DNA of 64,000 bases from an uncultured Pseudomonadales bacterium. GTDB lineage: Bacteria; Pseudomonadota; Gammaproteobacteria; Pseudomonadales; Azotimanducaceae. The stretch covers positions 494,796 to 558,795 of the forward strand of contig CALSMJ010000003.1 in assembly GCA_943787425.1 (NCBI GenBank), given 5' to 3'. Shown here piece after piece: positions 38,257 to 46,834 of this stretch. Made by a program: the position numbers and the translations under genes. Numbering within the stretch: the first letter of the stretch is position 1; each line of letters opens with the position of its first letter. The notes below the pieces were generated by a model. It searched no databases. It was not told the DNA's origin and saw only the letters and a program-made list of their open reading frames with translations.

Positions 38257-39237
38257 TTAAAGTGAATGTGCTGCGAAAATCCGAAGCTGAAGTTGAAAAC
38301 CATTTTTTAAACCTAAGAACGCGCCTTGCCCGCGCTGAAACCCAGCTGCGGCGGCCCAAAGGTCAAGATCCTCAGGCTCGAATCCAAGCCACAGGTCCCC
38401 GCAAATGTCTCGGGTCCAGTCTTGCTGGTGCGGGCAAAGGTCGATCAAGAGTAGTTTGCCCTTCGGTTTGATAAGGCCAGCGGCTTTTTGGAAAAAGGCG
38501 GCGGGCGCGGGTAAGTGATGGAGCACCATGTTGCAAACCAAAAGGTCCGCCGGGAAATCAAGTGTGAGGCTGTCATAATCTTGAAGCATAAAGTGAACGT
38601 TTTTGAGCTGTTCTTGCTGTACTCTTGCTTTCGTCTTATTCAGCATTTCGTCCGAGTTATCGACAACCAGTACAGACTTAAAGGATTGAGAAAGGCTCGT
38701 AAGCAAAGGGCTTTCGCCGGCGCCGATTTCAATAACGCGGGTTTCGCTCGGGAGGTTTTCGTTGCCGATCAAGTCCCCTACACACCCTGAGTAGTGTTCA
38801 AAGGATGCGACAAGGTCTTGGTTCTCTTTCAGCTGTGCGGCGCAACGTGTAAAAAATTCAGCAGATTGTTGACTGCGGTCGTCATAGATCTCTTGCCGCG
38901 CTTTGATCAACTCAGGCGATAAGGCCGTTTGGTCAAGCGTCTCTAAGAAGGTTCTTGTCAGATCGCTCAAGAAGCCATTCTGCGGTAACATCGCGCGACG
39001 GTAAAAAATGGAGGTGCCCTCACGCCTGGTTTCAAGCAAACCACTGCCGGTGAGAATTTTTAGGTGATGGCTCATGCCTGATTGGGGCGTTGCCGTAATG
39101 TGACAAAGTTCCATAACCCCGAAAGAATTATTTTGGAGCAGACGCAAAACATCCAAGCGTAAGGGATCTGCAAAAGCTTTCGATAGCGCAAGGATGGTCG
39201 CAGGGGCGGCTTTGGAGGTCGAGGATTGAATGAGCAA
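38257..39237 (-). CDS. sahR: ArsR-family regulator with methyltransferase-fold sensor domain (SahR-type)
   Basis: A 326-residue two-domain protein: N-terminal ArsR winged helix (about 12-95, LRLDVLRLLQNNSFGVMELC, with HHLKILTGSGLL recognition helix) and a C-terminal SAM-methyltransferase fold (about 145-310, IEIGAGESPLL, LLVCNMVLHHLP). This is the architecture of SahR, described in proteobacteria as a repressor of SAM-cycle genes that senses SAH through its methylase-like domain. The adjacent ahcY fits perfectly. The start is a TTG at 39237 with no visible Shine-Dalgarno sequence. Two matching operators lie just upstream, one overlapping its own promoter. Confidence 0.92.
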   Translation of the reverse strand: MLIQSSTSKAAPATILALSKAFADPLRLDVLRLLQNNSFGVMELCHITATPQSGMSHHLKILTGSGLLETRREGTSIFYRRAMLPQNGFLSDLTRTFLETLDQTALSPELIKARQEIYDDRSQQSAEFFTRCAAQLKENQDLVASFEHYSGCVGDLIGNENLPSETRVIEIGAGESPLLTSLSQSFKSVLVVDNSDEMLNKTKARVQQEQLKNVHFMLQDYDSLTLDFPADLLVCNMVLHHLPAPAAFFQKAAGLIKPKGKLLLIDLCPHQQDWTRDICGDLWLGFEPEDLDLWAAAAGFQRGQGAFLGLKNGFQLQLRIFAAHSL

Positions 39238-39243
39238 TTCGCT

Positions 39244-39263
39244 ATATCAAAATTTTTCGATAT
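39244..39263. promoter_or_regulatory. SahR operator 1 (palindrome)
   Basis: CTATATC (39242-39248) and GATATAG (39259-39265) form a 7-bp inverted repeat around a 10-base AT-rich spacer. It overlaps the predicted -10 of the sahR promoter and ends 7 bases from the sahR start codon, the position expected for an autorepressor. The 20-base core shares ATATCAAAAT at its left half with operator 2. Confidence 0.75.
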
Positions 39264-39289
39264 AGTACTTAAAAAAACGCAAAGTGCAA
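39262..39289 (-). promoter_or_regulatory. Predicted sigma70 promoter of sahR-ahcY
   Basis: On the minus strand TTGCAC (39289-39284) is followed after 16 bases by TACTAT (39267-39262). The -10 overlaps operator 1, so SahR binding would block it. Confidence 0.55.
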
Positions 39290-39293
39290 TTGA

Positions 39294-39313
39294 ATATCAA
39301 AATAAATTGATAA
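39294..39313. promoter_or_regulatory. SahR operator 2 (palindrome)
   Basis: TATCAA (39295-39300) and TTGATA (39307-39312) form an inverted repeat. Aligned with operator 1, the first ten bases (ATATCAAAAT) are identical and the GATA half-site has the same spacing. The two centres are 50 bases apart. Its place between the divergent sahR and the gene at 39333 suggests that both are controlled. Confidence 0.65.
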
Positions 39314-39332
39314 AGGCAGGAGCCGATTGAAT

Positions 39333-39845
39333 ATGGCCTCGATTCGGCAAATCCAAGCAAAATACGACGCTGAGGAAGATCGGTTATTGCTCCGGGTGGG
39401 GACAGATGAAGCCCAAGCCCACGGCATCTTACTCACGCGCCGGTACTTACAACTATTGTTGAAGGCACTCGCCCAGTTCGCCGCGGCGGACCCTGACGTG
39501 GGAACGCTTGCGTCAGCCTCTGATCGGCAAGATGTTCAGGATTATAAAGCGCGTCAAGCGCTGGATCGGGCAAATTTTGAAACGCCCTTTGCCGCTGGCA
39601 GTGACCCTGACGTCAGCGCACCCCAAAAATATCAACTTGCCTACAAACTGACCTACCGAATTGCCGAAGATCAGCTTCACGTGTCCTTGCTACCCAAGGC
39701 GGGTGAGGGGCTTAATTTAACCTTCAATCATGAAATTGCCGTGTCGATTACCGCGATCCTGCATTCGGCAGCGACAAAAGCCGATTGGCGAGTTCAAGCA
39801 GCAGTCGATCCGCTCGTGCAGCAAAATCTTAAAATTGTGAATTGA
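39333..39845 (+). CDS. Conserved-looking hypothetical protein, divergent from sahR
   Basis: A 170-residue soluble protein, mixed alpha/beta, without signal peptide or membrane segment. N-terminal IRQIQAKYDAEEDRLLLRVGT and the C-terminal half (YKLTYRIAEDQLHVSLLPKAGEGLNLTFN) look like two beta-rich segments separated by a helical Q/A/D-rich part. I do not recognise the family. Start: ATG at 39333 (AGGAG 11 bases upstream) or TTG at 39327 (5 bases from the same AGGAG). It is transcribed from the sahR operator region, so it may belong to the SAH regulon; it converges with the histidine kinase gene. Confidence 0.75.
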   Translation: MASIRQIQAKYDAEEDRLLLRVGTDEAQAHGILLTRRYLQLLLKALAQFAAADPDVGTLASASDRQDVQDYKARQALDRANFETPFAAGSDPDVSAPQKYQLAYKLTYRIAEDQLHVSLLPKAGEGLNLTFNHEIAVSITAILHSAATKADWRVQAAVDPLVQQNLKIVN

Positions 39846-39855
39846 CCATCAAGGC

Positions 39856-42009
39856 TTAGTGAGCAGGCTGCACAGCGCGAGGGAGGGTAACGCCAACCCG
39901 AACCCCAGGCGGGTCCGCCAAATTGTTGATGTGAACAGAGCCCTGATGATGGTCCGCAATGACCCGGACGACATAAAGGCCGATGCCGAAATGCAATCGG
40001 TTGTCGGGGTTGTTTGCTCGAGCGGTCACCATTGAATCAAAGATACTGGTGAGTAAATTCTCTGGGATGCCCGGGCCGACGTTCGTGATGTCGAGGCTTA
40101 GGTCGGTACCCGTGGCCCTCAGATCGACGCAGATGGTGCTACCAACCTCGGAAAAGTCGAGTGCATTGTCAATGAGTTTGTCCAGCAGCTGCTCGATACG
40201 ATAATCACAGATCCAGGCAAACACGGGTTCTTCTGGCACATTAAGGGTGAATATCCGGCTGGGCTGCATCATCTTGCAGTTGCTGACGTAGGATTGTAAG
40301 AGCTGTTTGAGGTCGATGCATTCAAGGTCGTCGCCGATAAGCGCTTCTTCAAGGTTTGCAGCATCGGCAAGGTTCTGAACGATTAAACCGATGCGATTGA
40401 GGCCGCGGCGCGCGCTGTCTAGATACTTTTGCCGACCCTCGGGTGTTTGTTCTGTCGCTAAGTTATCGAGTGACGTGGAGAGGGTGTTGAGTGGGTTATT
40501 GATTTCATGTCGAAGCGTACGCGGCATGTTCTCGAGAAATTGATTGTGTTGATGAAGTCTTGTGAGCATGTTCGAAATTCCGCGGGCCAAATCACCGAGC
40601 TCGTCGCCTGAGTGGGTTTCCGAGGTCAGTCGGCTCGAGGTCAGTCGACCGTGGCGGTCGATTACACCCGTGGCCTCGTTGCCGAGCCTGCGAATTCTGC
40701 GCGCTAAGCGCGCAGAAAAAAGCAGGATGATCCCGGCGAAAATAATCACCGAGATGACGGAAAAATTGACGATCCGCTTCAACGCGTCCCGACGTAAATT
40801 GAGAATTCGGTCGGTGGTTTGTTTCAATACGACCACGCCCAATATCGCACCTTCGTCAATAATCGGGTGTGCCGCGACGATAATTTCGCCGTCTAGGGGT
40901 GAAATAAAATAAGCAACCGTTGGCTCACCAGCCAGCGCTGCTGTAACAATATTGTCCTCTTGGCCGATACGGGTTGTGCTCAGCGTCTGCTCAACCAGGG
41001 TGTAAAAAGGGTCTAGTAGCCAAGCGCTGATTGCGGTGAGTCCAAAGCCTGCACGGATCGATTCTTCATCTGACGTTGTGTCATCAGAATGATAGCTGCC
41101 GACCTCGGCTCGAATGCGGCTTTGGGAATCGATCACCTGAATGTTGGCGCCCGAGTAACCAAGGCCCTCAATGATTCTTAAAACCTCCGGCGTCTTGAGT
41201 AAGACCAGGCCGAATGCCTCACGCTCGCCCGAAGGTAAGGTGCCGGTGATGGACTCGATCGCACGCGTTGAATCGTTGTCTACATCGACGACGGCAAGAC
41301 CAAAGTTGCGAGTCGGCCCCAGCAGCTCTAGCGGAATCCTGAACTCTAAAGCATAGCCATTTGGGGTCCTCAGAAGCACGCCGGGTACCCGGTTTTCGGC
41401 TTCCCCATCAAGCGCATAACGCCAGTTTTGGTCGACTCGGTAGGCGGTTGTGATGCCCTCCTCGGTTGCGGTGATGACCAGTTGCTGTGTTTGGCCAGCC
41501 TGGTCGGTGTAGGTCACTCGGATGTGATCGGATAAATCGAGTCTGAGAATATCGTTGTCACGGTAAATCATCTGGTCGTCTAAGACCTGTACCAAGGCAT
41601 AGACCTGTCCTTTGTGTTCGCCCAACACCAGGTAGAATTGGTTTAGCGTTGCTGCGTCATTGGCGTTAAGTGAGGGTGCTTGTCCAAAGCCAACATTAAA
41701 ATCTAGGACATCTTCCCAGTCCGAATTCTTGCCATCGATGCGAATCGGTTTCTCAAGCGGGTGTGCGTAGAGTTTTTCGTAGCCATCCGGACTGATTGGT
41801 AGCTCATCAAAAAGATCTGATCGGCCGTTTAAAAGCGTCGAAATGCCCTCTGCTGTAAGAAGCTGGGCATTGGCTTGGCTATCAATCAGAATTTCTTCCA
41901 TCTCACTTAAGTAGAGATAGCTGAACCAGGGGATAACCACCAAAATAAAGCTGGTCAGAATAAAAAGCTTGGTTCCGAGCTTCGGGCCCTTATAGGTCAA
42001 GGTGCCCAT
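39856..42009 (-). CDS. Sensor histidine kinase, PdsS-like (dedicated sortase system type)
   Basis: A 717-residue membrane kinase. Short cytoplasmic N-terminus, membrane helix at about 14-32, a large periplasmic sensor region (about 35-410), second helix (about 412-435), HAMP, then the H-box in MPRTLRHEINNPLNTL, N-box LLDKLIDNALDFSEVG and G-boxes (NVGPGIPENL, HFGIGLYVVRV). N-terminal sequence and paired regulator resemble the PdsS kinases named for the proteobacterial dedicated sortase system found mainly in marine species. No sortase or LPXTG-type target is in the window. The gene follows the response regulator after 3 bases. Confidence 0.85.
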   Translation of the reverse strand: MGTLTYKGPKLGTKLFILTSFILVVIPWFSYLYLSEMEEILIDSQANAQLLTAEGISTLLNGRSDLFDELPISPDGYEKLYAHPLEKPIRIDGKNSDWEDVLDFNVGFGQAPSLNANDAATLNQFYLVLGEHKGQVYALVQVLDDQMIYRDNDILRLDLSDHIRVTYTDQAGQTQQLVITATEEGITTAYRVDQNWRYALDGEAENRVPGVLLRTPNGYALEFRIPLELLGPTRNFGLAVVDVDNDSTRAIESITGTLPSGEREAFGLVLLKTPEVLRIIEGLGYSGANIQVIDSQSRIRAEVGSYHSDDTTSDEESIRAGFGLTAISAWLLDPFYTLVEQTLSTTRIGQEDNIVTAALAGEPTVAYFISPLDGEIIVAAHPIIDEGAILGVVVLKQTTDRILNLRRDALKRIVNFSVISVIIFAGIILLFSARLARRIRRLGNEATGVIDRHGRLTSSRLTSETHSGDELGDLARGISNMLTRLHQHNQFLENMPRTLRHEINNPLNTLSTSLDNLATEQTPEGRQKYLDSARRGLNRIGLIVQNLADAANLEEALIGDDLECIDLKQLLQSYVSNCKMMQPSRIFTLNVPEEPVFAWICDYRIEQLLDKLIDNALDFSEVGSTICVDLRATGTDLSLDITNVGPGIPENLLTSIFDSMVTARANNPDNRLHFGIGLYVVRVIADHHQGSVHINNLADPPGVRVGVTLPRAVQPAH

Positions 42010-42012
42010 TCG

Positions 42013-42711
42013 TTATTGCGTCGACCACCGGTAACCAAAGCCATACTCACTTTTGATGCACTTGAACTCGGGATCAATGGTTTCGAATTTTTTGCGAATA
42101 TTCCGCATGTGCGTATTGATCGTATTGTTGGTCACTAAGGACTGCATGGTCGCGTTCATGAGGGTGTCGTAAGAGACGGCATGGCCGGGTACTCGAACGA
42201 GTTTTGCCAGCATTCGAAACTCGGTGCCCGACAGGTTAATGGGATGATTCTTCCATGACACGAGCAAAGCATCTTGATCGATCGACATATCGCCTACCAT
42301 CTTAGCTTCTGCGGTGCCTTGCGCCGCAAGATTACGGGCTTCATGGATTCGAAGCAGGGAACTGATTTTTTCTGAAAGGTAATCCAATGAAATGGGTTTT
42401 GGTAAATAATCCCAGGCGCCCAATCGCAGTCCGCTAATTTTGTCGATTTCTGCAATGCGCTCAGTTAAAAAAATGACCGGCAGGTTCGGGGCCCGAGCTA
42501 AAAGGTCTCTACAGATCTCGAATCCGGCATCAACTTCATCGCCAAGAATGATATCTAAAATGACAAGATCCGGCAGTTCGCTGTCGAAGCCGACCAGTGC
42601 TTCAGCCCGACTGGAAAAGCCGCGAACCTGATAGCCCTTCTTGCTGATCGCATCGATATAATTATTTCTTTGGTCGATGTCGTCTTCGACGATGACAATT
42701 TTTTTTGCCAT
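42013..42711 (-). CDS. Response regulator, PdsR-like, winged-helix type
   Basis: A 232-residue regulator. The receiver domain has the acidic pair EDD (about 9-11), the phosphorylated aspartate in LVILDIILGDEVDAGFEIC and the lysine in YLPKPIS. The GDE.D.GFE.C segment after the phospho-site is what I associate with the PdsR family. The C-terminal OmpR-type winged helix contains NTINTHMRNIRKKFE and ends YGFGYRW. The ATG at 42711 has a GAGG sequence ahead of it; a frame five codons longer lacks this. Operon with the kinase gene. Confidence 0.88.
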   Translation of the reverse strand: MAKKIVIVEDDIDQRNNYIDAISKKGYQVRGFSSRAEALVGFDSELPDLVILDIILGDEVDAGFEICRDLLARAPNLPVIFLTERIAEIDKISGLRLGAWDYLPKPISLDYLSEKISSLLRIHEARNLAAQGTAEAKMVGDMSIDQDALLVSWKNHPINLSGTEFRMLAKLVRVPGHAVSYDTLMNATMQSLVTNNTINTHMRNIRKKFETIDPEFKCIKSEYGFGYRWSTQ

Positions 42712-42915
42712 ATCAGTAGTCCTCACCTAGGTGTTGATAAAGTTAAAGCATTCACAGCCTCGCGGGTAGTGTGCAGGTGCTACTTTCCGCGTCAGCGAAC
42801 GATTTTATAGCAGGCTTCACTGGTTCTACAGGGTTCTGCCCTGAATATTCATGATTTCTTCCTGTTGACTCAGATGAATTTGGTTTTAATGGTTGGGTCA
42901 AAGCGAGGAATGTGT

Positions 42916-43101
42916 ATGAAAGTGTTCTTACCGATGCCTGATGAGCCAGAGCTCGCGCAATTCGGAATGGAAGGTGCCTGCGTACCTTTCGATGCCAGCT
43001 TTTTATATAACAGCTCAATTCGCGCAACCGCGTTGCCGCCGAAAAATTGGCCAGCAGAAGCAGTCGATGCGGCGCTGAGTTGGACAGGGGCTGAGGGCTG
43101 A
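42916..43101 (+). CDS. Small hypothetical protein (61 aa)
   Basis: A 61-residue frame beginning MKVFLPMPDEPELAQFGMEG, preceded by GAGGA with a 6-base spacing. The start is ATG; the open frame continues upstream to 42865, but the ribosome-binding site supports 42916. No signal peptide or membrane helix. Composition is protein-like (mixed hydrophobic and charged, with W and F) rather than random. I do not recognise the family. It converges with the ribokinase gene, with a tandem repeat between them. Confidence 0.5.
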   Translation: MKVFLPMPDEPELAQFGMEGACVPFDASFLYNSSIRATALPPKNWPAEAVDAALSWTGAEG

Positions 43102-43176
43102 GCAAGGCCGTGATGTGCCAGGGTTTGCTGGCTCATTGCGGGTCATTGATCCAGGCCCAAGGGTCGCGCGTGCCCA

Positions 43177-43277
43177 GGGCCGTTCAGTGTAAGGGCCGTT
43201 TCAGGGTAAGGGCCGTTTCAGTGTAAGGGCCGTTTCAGTGTAAGGGCGGTTTCAGTGAAAGGACCGTTTCAGTGTTA
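43177..43277. repeat. Minisatellite, six 16-17 bp tandem units
   Basis: Six consecutive units based on GGGCCGTTTCAGTGTAA: unit 1 lacks one T (16 bp), unit 2 has GGGTAA, units 3 and 4 are identical, unit 5 has GGGCGG and GAAA, unit 6 starts GGACCG. No spacers, so it is not a CRISPR array. It lies directly after the rbsK stop (43281, minus strand). Confidence 0.95.
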
Positions 43278-43280
43278 AGT

Positions 43281-44180
43281 CTAAGGCGCGTGCACCGAGA
43301 GAAATTGATGAACCTCCTGGCGGGTTGGGATTGAGGTCGCAGCGCCCGGTCGGGTTACCGAAAGCGCCGCCGCCGCGGCAGCCGTCTGCAACGCCAGCTC
43401 GACCCGCTTTGTCTTCATAATGGTTGCGAGAAAATATCCGGTGAAGGTGTCACCCGCACCCGTCGTGTCAATCGTGTCGACCGAGTAAGCAGCTTGCGTT
43501 AGATTGCTTTCAGCGCTTCGGAACACAACGCCCGCCTGGCCCAAGGTGAGGACCACAGCGCTTTGAGGATATTGTTCCAAAACCGCATCACAAATCTCGG
43601 TTGGGTCGGTTTTTCCTGTTAACGCCTCACCCTCGGTCTCGTTAATAATAAAATAATCGATCAGCGCTAAAGGTAAGGCCAGGGCATTTTCATTCATCGG
43701 CGCCATATTGAACGCAACTTGCAAGCCCTTTGCTTTGGCTTGGCGGATGGCAATTTCGTTGCCGCTTGTTTCGTTTTGAATGAGAAGGATCTCATCGCCA
43801 GTTGCTTCGTTAAGGGCCGCCTCAATAAGGTGCCCGTGGACCGCGAGGTTGGCGCCACCCGAGATGATGATGGCATTTTCACCGCTCGGATCGATTTGCA
43901 AAATCGCTTGACCTGTCGGGGTGTTGGTAACGCTGAGGTGGGTGATGTTCACGCCGCGTGTGGTCATAAGCTCGGCAAGCCATCGTCCGTCCTCGCCGAT
44001 TGCGCCAACATGGGTGACCGCGCAACCTGCTTCGGCGATGGCGATAGATTGATTGAGGCCCTTGCCGCCGGGGAAAATGGCGTAGCCCGTACTGCTGAGG
44101 GTCTCGCCCGCACGAACAAAATGCGGAATTTGGAAAACGTGATCGATGCAGCAGGATCCATAGTTGATGATTTTGGTCAT
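43281..44180 (-). CDS. rbsK: Ribokinase (PfkB family carbohydrate kinase)
   Basis: A 299-residue PfkB-family kinase. The N-terminal GSCCIDHVFQIPHFVRAGET and the first PfkB motif (FPGGKGLNQSIAIAEAG, 33-49) are typical of ribokinases, and the second motif DTTGAGDTFTGYFLA carries the catalytic aspartate. Likely phosphorylates ribose or a related sugar. No ribose transporter or repressor is adjacent, so the physiological substrate is uncertain. Stand-alone gene, divergent from the metallo-beta-lactamase-fold gene. Confidence 0.88.
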   Translation of the reverse strand: MTKIINYGSCCIDHVFQIPHFVRAGETLSSTGYAIFPGGKGLNQSIAIAEAGCAVTHVGAIGEDGRWLAELMTTRGVNITHLSVTNTPTGQAILQIDPSGENAIIISGGANLAVHGHLIEAALNEATGDEILLIQNETSGNEIAIRQAKAKGLQVAFNMAPMNENALALPLALIDYFIINETEGEALTGKTDPTEICDAVLEQYPQSAVVLTLGQAGVVFRSAESNLTQAAYSVDTIDTTGAGDTFTGYFLATIMKTKRVELALQTAAAAAALSVTRPGAATSIPTRQEVHQFLSVHAP

Positions 44181-44363
44181 GTCGGGTTTCTAATTGTTCA
44201 AAAATTCTGTTTAAGTTATCCGAACGTAATCCCTTGCACAATCAACGCGAGTTTTTGAGGACGCGAGCCGATGATAATGGCGCAGTGTCGGTGGAGCACT
44301 GGTACCTCACGCCCGTTGATACCGTTTAGCAAGGCGCTCAGTCGCGTCAACAAGGATCTGTCT

Positions 44364-45308
44364 ATGAATGGTTTACTACCGCTGCTCGTTTTGTTTGTCG
44401 TCAGTTCGGCGGCTTTGAGTCAAGCGCATGCCCAACCGCCTTCGGCCGCTGCTAAGGTGGTGCTTCATGTATTGGGGGTCGCCCAAGATGCCGGTTACCC
44501 CCAAGTGAATTGTTACGAGCCGCGGTGCTTGCCAATTTGGCGTGATCCAGAATTAGGCTCCGGCGCCAGTATGCTGGCGCTGGTGCTTAATGATCGGCGA
44601 TTTCATCTATTTGATGCCGCGCCGACCCTGCCGCGCCAGTTGTATCAGCTCTGGACAGAAACGGGTTTGACGTTAGGCGAGCTGGACGGCGTTTGGTTAA
44701 CGCATGCCCATATGGGTCACTATGCGGGAATGGTGCATTTTGGCAAAGAGGCAGCCAGCACTGAGACGGTGCCAGTGCATGCGATGCCAAGGATGGCGAA
44801 GTTCCTCGAGCAAAATGGGCCTTGGAGTCAATTGGTCTCAGCGCACAATATTGTGGTTCATGCGCTGACTGCCAATGTGCCGGTTTCGCTGGGGCCTGCG
44901 ACGGTAACGCCGTGGTTAGTGCCCCATCGGGATGAATTTAGTGAAACCGTTGGTTATTTGATTGAAGGCCCCAATAAGCGCGCTTTGTACTTGCCAGATA
45001 TTGATAAGTGGCAAAAGTGGGATCAAGACCTGATCGCGATCCTTAAAACCGTTGATGTTGCATTACTGGATGCAACGTTTTTTAGTGGGGATGAATTGCC
45101 AGGCCGCGACATTGATTTGATCCCACATCCAACCGTTTTAGAATCCATGGCGTTGTTACAGAGTCTGCCGAGATCTGTGCGCTCAAGGGTTGTGTTCACC
45201 CATATGAACCATACAAACCCCTTGCTCGATCCAAGCTCAAAAGCAACCCAAGCAGTGCTTGCCGAAGGATTCAAGATTGCGCGTGTTGGCGATCGGTTTG
45301 AGCTTTAG
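44364..45308 (+). CDS. Exported metallo-beta-lactamase-fold hydrolase, PqqB-like
   Basis: A 314-residue protein with a signal peptide (MNGLLPLLVLFVVSSAALSQAHA). The mature part starts like PqqB (LHVLGVAQDAGYPQVNCYEPRC) and has metal-binding LTHAHMGHYAG, a later YLPDIDKW and HMNHTNPLL, the last close to the PqqB H.N.TNP motif. The ATG at 44364 has AAGGA 8 bases upstream; a frame open to 44271 lacks a signal peptide start. Known PqqB is cytoplasmic and no other pqq gene is here, so this is probably a periplasmic relative with unknown substrate. Confidence 0.85.
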   Translation: MNGLLPLLVLFVVSSAALSQAHAQPPSAAAKVVLHVLGVAQDAGYPQVNCYEPRCLPIWRDPELGSGASMLALVLNDRRFHLFDAAPTLPRQLYQLWTETGLTLGELDGVWLTHAHMGHYAGMVHFGKEAASTETVPVHAMPRMAKFLEQNGPWSQLVSAHNIVVHALTANVPVSLGPATVTPWLVPHRDEFSETVGYLIEGPNKRALYLPDIDKWQKWDQDLIAILKTVDVALLDATFFSGDELPGRDIDLIPHPTVLESMALLQSLPRSVRSRVVFTHMNHTNPLLDPSSKATQAVLAEGFKIARVGDRFEL

Positions 45309-45324
45309 TTGGGTTGCGTCATGA

Positions 45325-46701
45325 TTAGGATGCTTCAGGTTTTTGAGAATAATCTGGATTCATCTTCGAGCCGAGCAACCGAACCAGAATTAAGCCTAAC
45401 CCAGCGGTTGCGAGGTAAATCAGGATGATCCAGGCAACGGGAATACTGGGCAGGATCGGCGCCATAATGGCAAGGACATGAAAGCTCAGGAACAAAATTG
45501 CGATATTGAAGAAGGCCAATTCTTTGGCGACAGAGCTTGCAAGATTGGGGTCGAGAATACGAAGTAATAAAATGCCGCTGCCGGTTGAGCCGCAACAGCA
45601 ACCGAAAATCGTGAGGCCGCGCTCGGCGCCCAATGTTTTAAGGCGTAATCCTGCGGTAAAGCACAGTGCCGCGGTCACCAAGGTTACGAGGATCGCAACC
45701 AATAAGATGGGCTGCCAGAACTCGGTTAACAGCGCAAAGTTGATGCTCAGCAGGCTTGCTGTGACCATAAGATCGACCGAGGATCCGGTGATTCGTTTTT
45801 GGGTATCGTCATCTACGAATTGACCCAGGTTGAGGCGGTCCAAGAGCGCGCGCAAGCCGGCGCAGATTATCAGCCCGTGAAAGAAAAAAAGGTTGTAGCT
45901 GAAGATGTTCTCAAAATGGGTGCCGGCCACAAACGGGTGAACGAATGTCAGGTATTGGTCGGTTGCGAGATAGGCGCACCCCAGCAACCCGATGTGAAAT
46001 GCGAAGGAATCAACATTCGCTGAGTGAGTGATCAGCTTGCCTGAGGTTGGAGCGGCGTGCCCAGCGTACAGTCCGCGTTCGAAATCCTGATCGAGCGCCC
46101 CACCCGTACCGCTGTGTAAATTATTTTTGAGCATCCAGCGTGCTATTGGAACACCGACAACAAAAGCGGCGACAAAGCCAAGGCTTGCGTAAATGAGACC
46201 AAAGTCTACGGCATGCTCAATGTTATATTCTGTGGCCCATAAATCTCCCAGCGCCAAAGCTTGGCCCGGGCCCTGGGTAAAGCCATGCGTGGCAATTAAT
46301 CCGAGAAAGCCTGAAAGCGGCTCTGAAGCGATCGTGTTGTAGGCGCTAATGGCCGCGAGTCCGACTAGGGCTTGTAGCACGAGGCAAATTACCCAGATCA
46401 ATGACAACCATAGGCCGCCGAGCGCAACAGATTGTTCGCCTGAAACAGGCTTTGCTCGACTGGTTAGTACAAGAGACATAAAGCTCAGGGTAAAAAAATG
46501 AAAGGCAAAAGCAGTGAAGTCGGCTGCCTTGAACGTCAAGAGATCAAGTGCGATAAGGCCGAAACCGAGTGTGCCGCCAATCAAGCTTGCTGGGACCAGA
46601 TTGATTTGAGCGAGCCGAACATTCGCTCGGATGATTGTTCCTAGAACGAGCAGTGCGGCCAAAAACGCGAAGGATAAGATGCCGGGAAAAGTTTGGGCCA
46701 T
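45325..46701 (-). CDS. Sodium/glutamate symporter family protein (GltS-like)
   Basis: A 458-residue integral membrane protein with about 12 hydrophobic segments. Family features: ASLIGGTLGFGL near residue 40, ATHGFTQGPGQALALG (the G-rich loop after the first half) and the second-half repeat FGCCCGSTGSGILLLRILDP, all typical of the ESS (GltS) family of Na+-coupled glutamate carriers. Three consecutive cysteines in the second loop are unusual. Substrate could be another dicarboxylate or amino acid. Confidence 0.85.
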   Translation of the reverse strand: MAQTFPGILSFAFLAALLVLGTIIRANVRLAQINLVPASLIGGTLGFGLIALDLLTFKAADFTAFAFHFFTLSFMSLVLTSRAKPVSGEQSVALGGLWLSLIWVICLVLQALVGLAAISAYNTIASEPLSGFLGLIATHGFTQGPGQALALGDLWATEYNIEHAVDFGLIYASLGFVAAFVVGVPIARWMLKNNLHSGTGGALDQDFERGLYAGHAAPTSGKLITHSANVDSFAFHIGLLGCAYLATDQYLTFVHPFVAGTHFENIFSYNLFFFHGLIICAGLRALLDRLNLGQFVDDDTQKRITGSSVDLMVTASLLSINFALLTEFWQPILLVAILVTLVTAALCFTAGLRLKTLGAERGLTIFGCCCGSTGSGILLLRILDPNLASSVAKELAFFNIAILFLSFHVLAIMAPILPSIPVAWIILIYLATAGLGLILVRLLGSKMNPDYSQKPEAS

Positions 46702-46834
46702 GATTCACATCAGCTTTTTGAGGTGCGAGGGGGTAAACGCTAAAGGGTGTTTAGGTTGAAAGCAACCATTCAGGCTGCAGGGTCATATTGGAAGGTGTTA
46801 GGTGGTATGCTGGCGGGACTCGCTGTTTTATTAT

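Noticed and set aside
43177..43277. Possible CRISPR array
   Set aside because: Units are directly adjacent with no spacers, and no cas gene is present.
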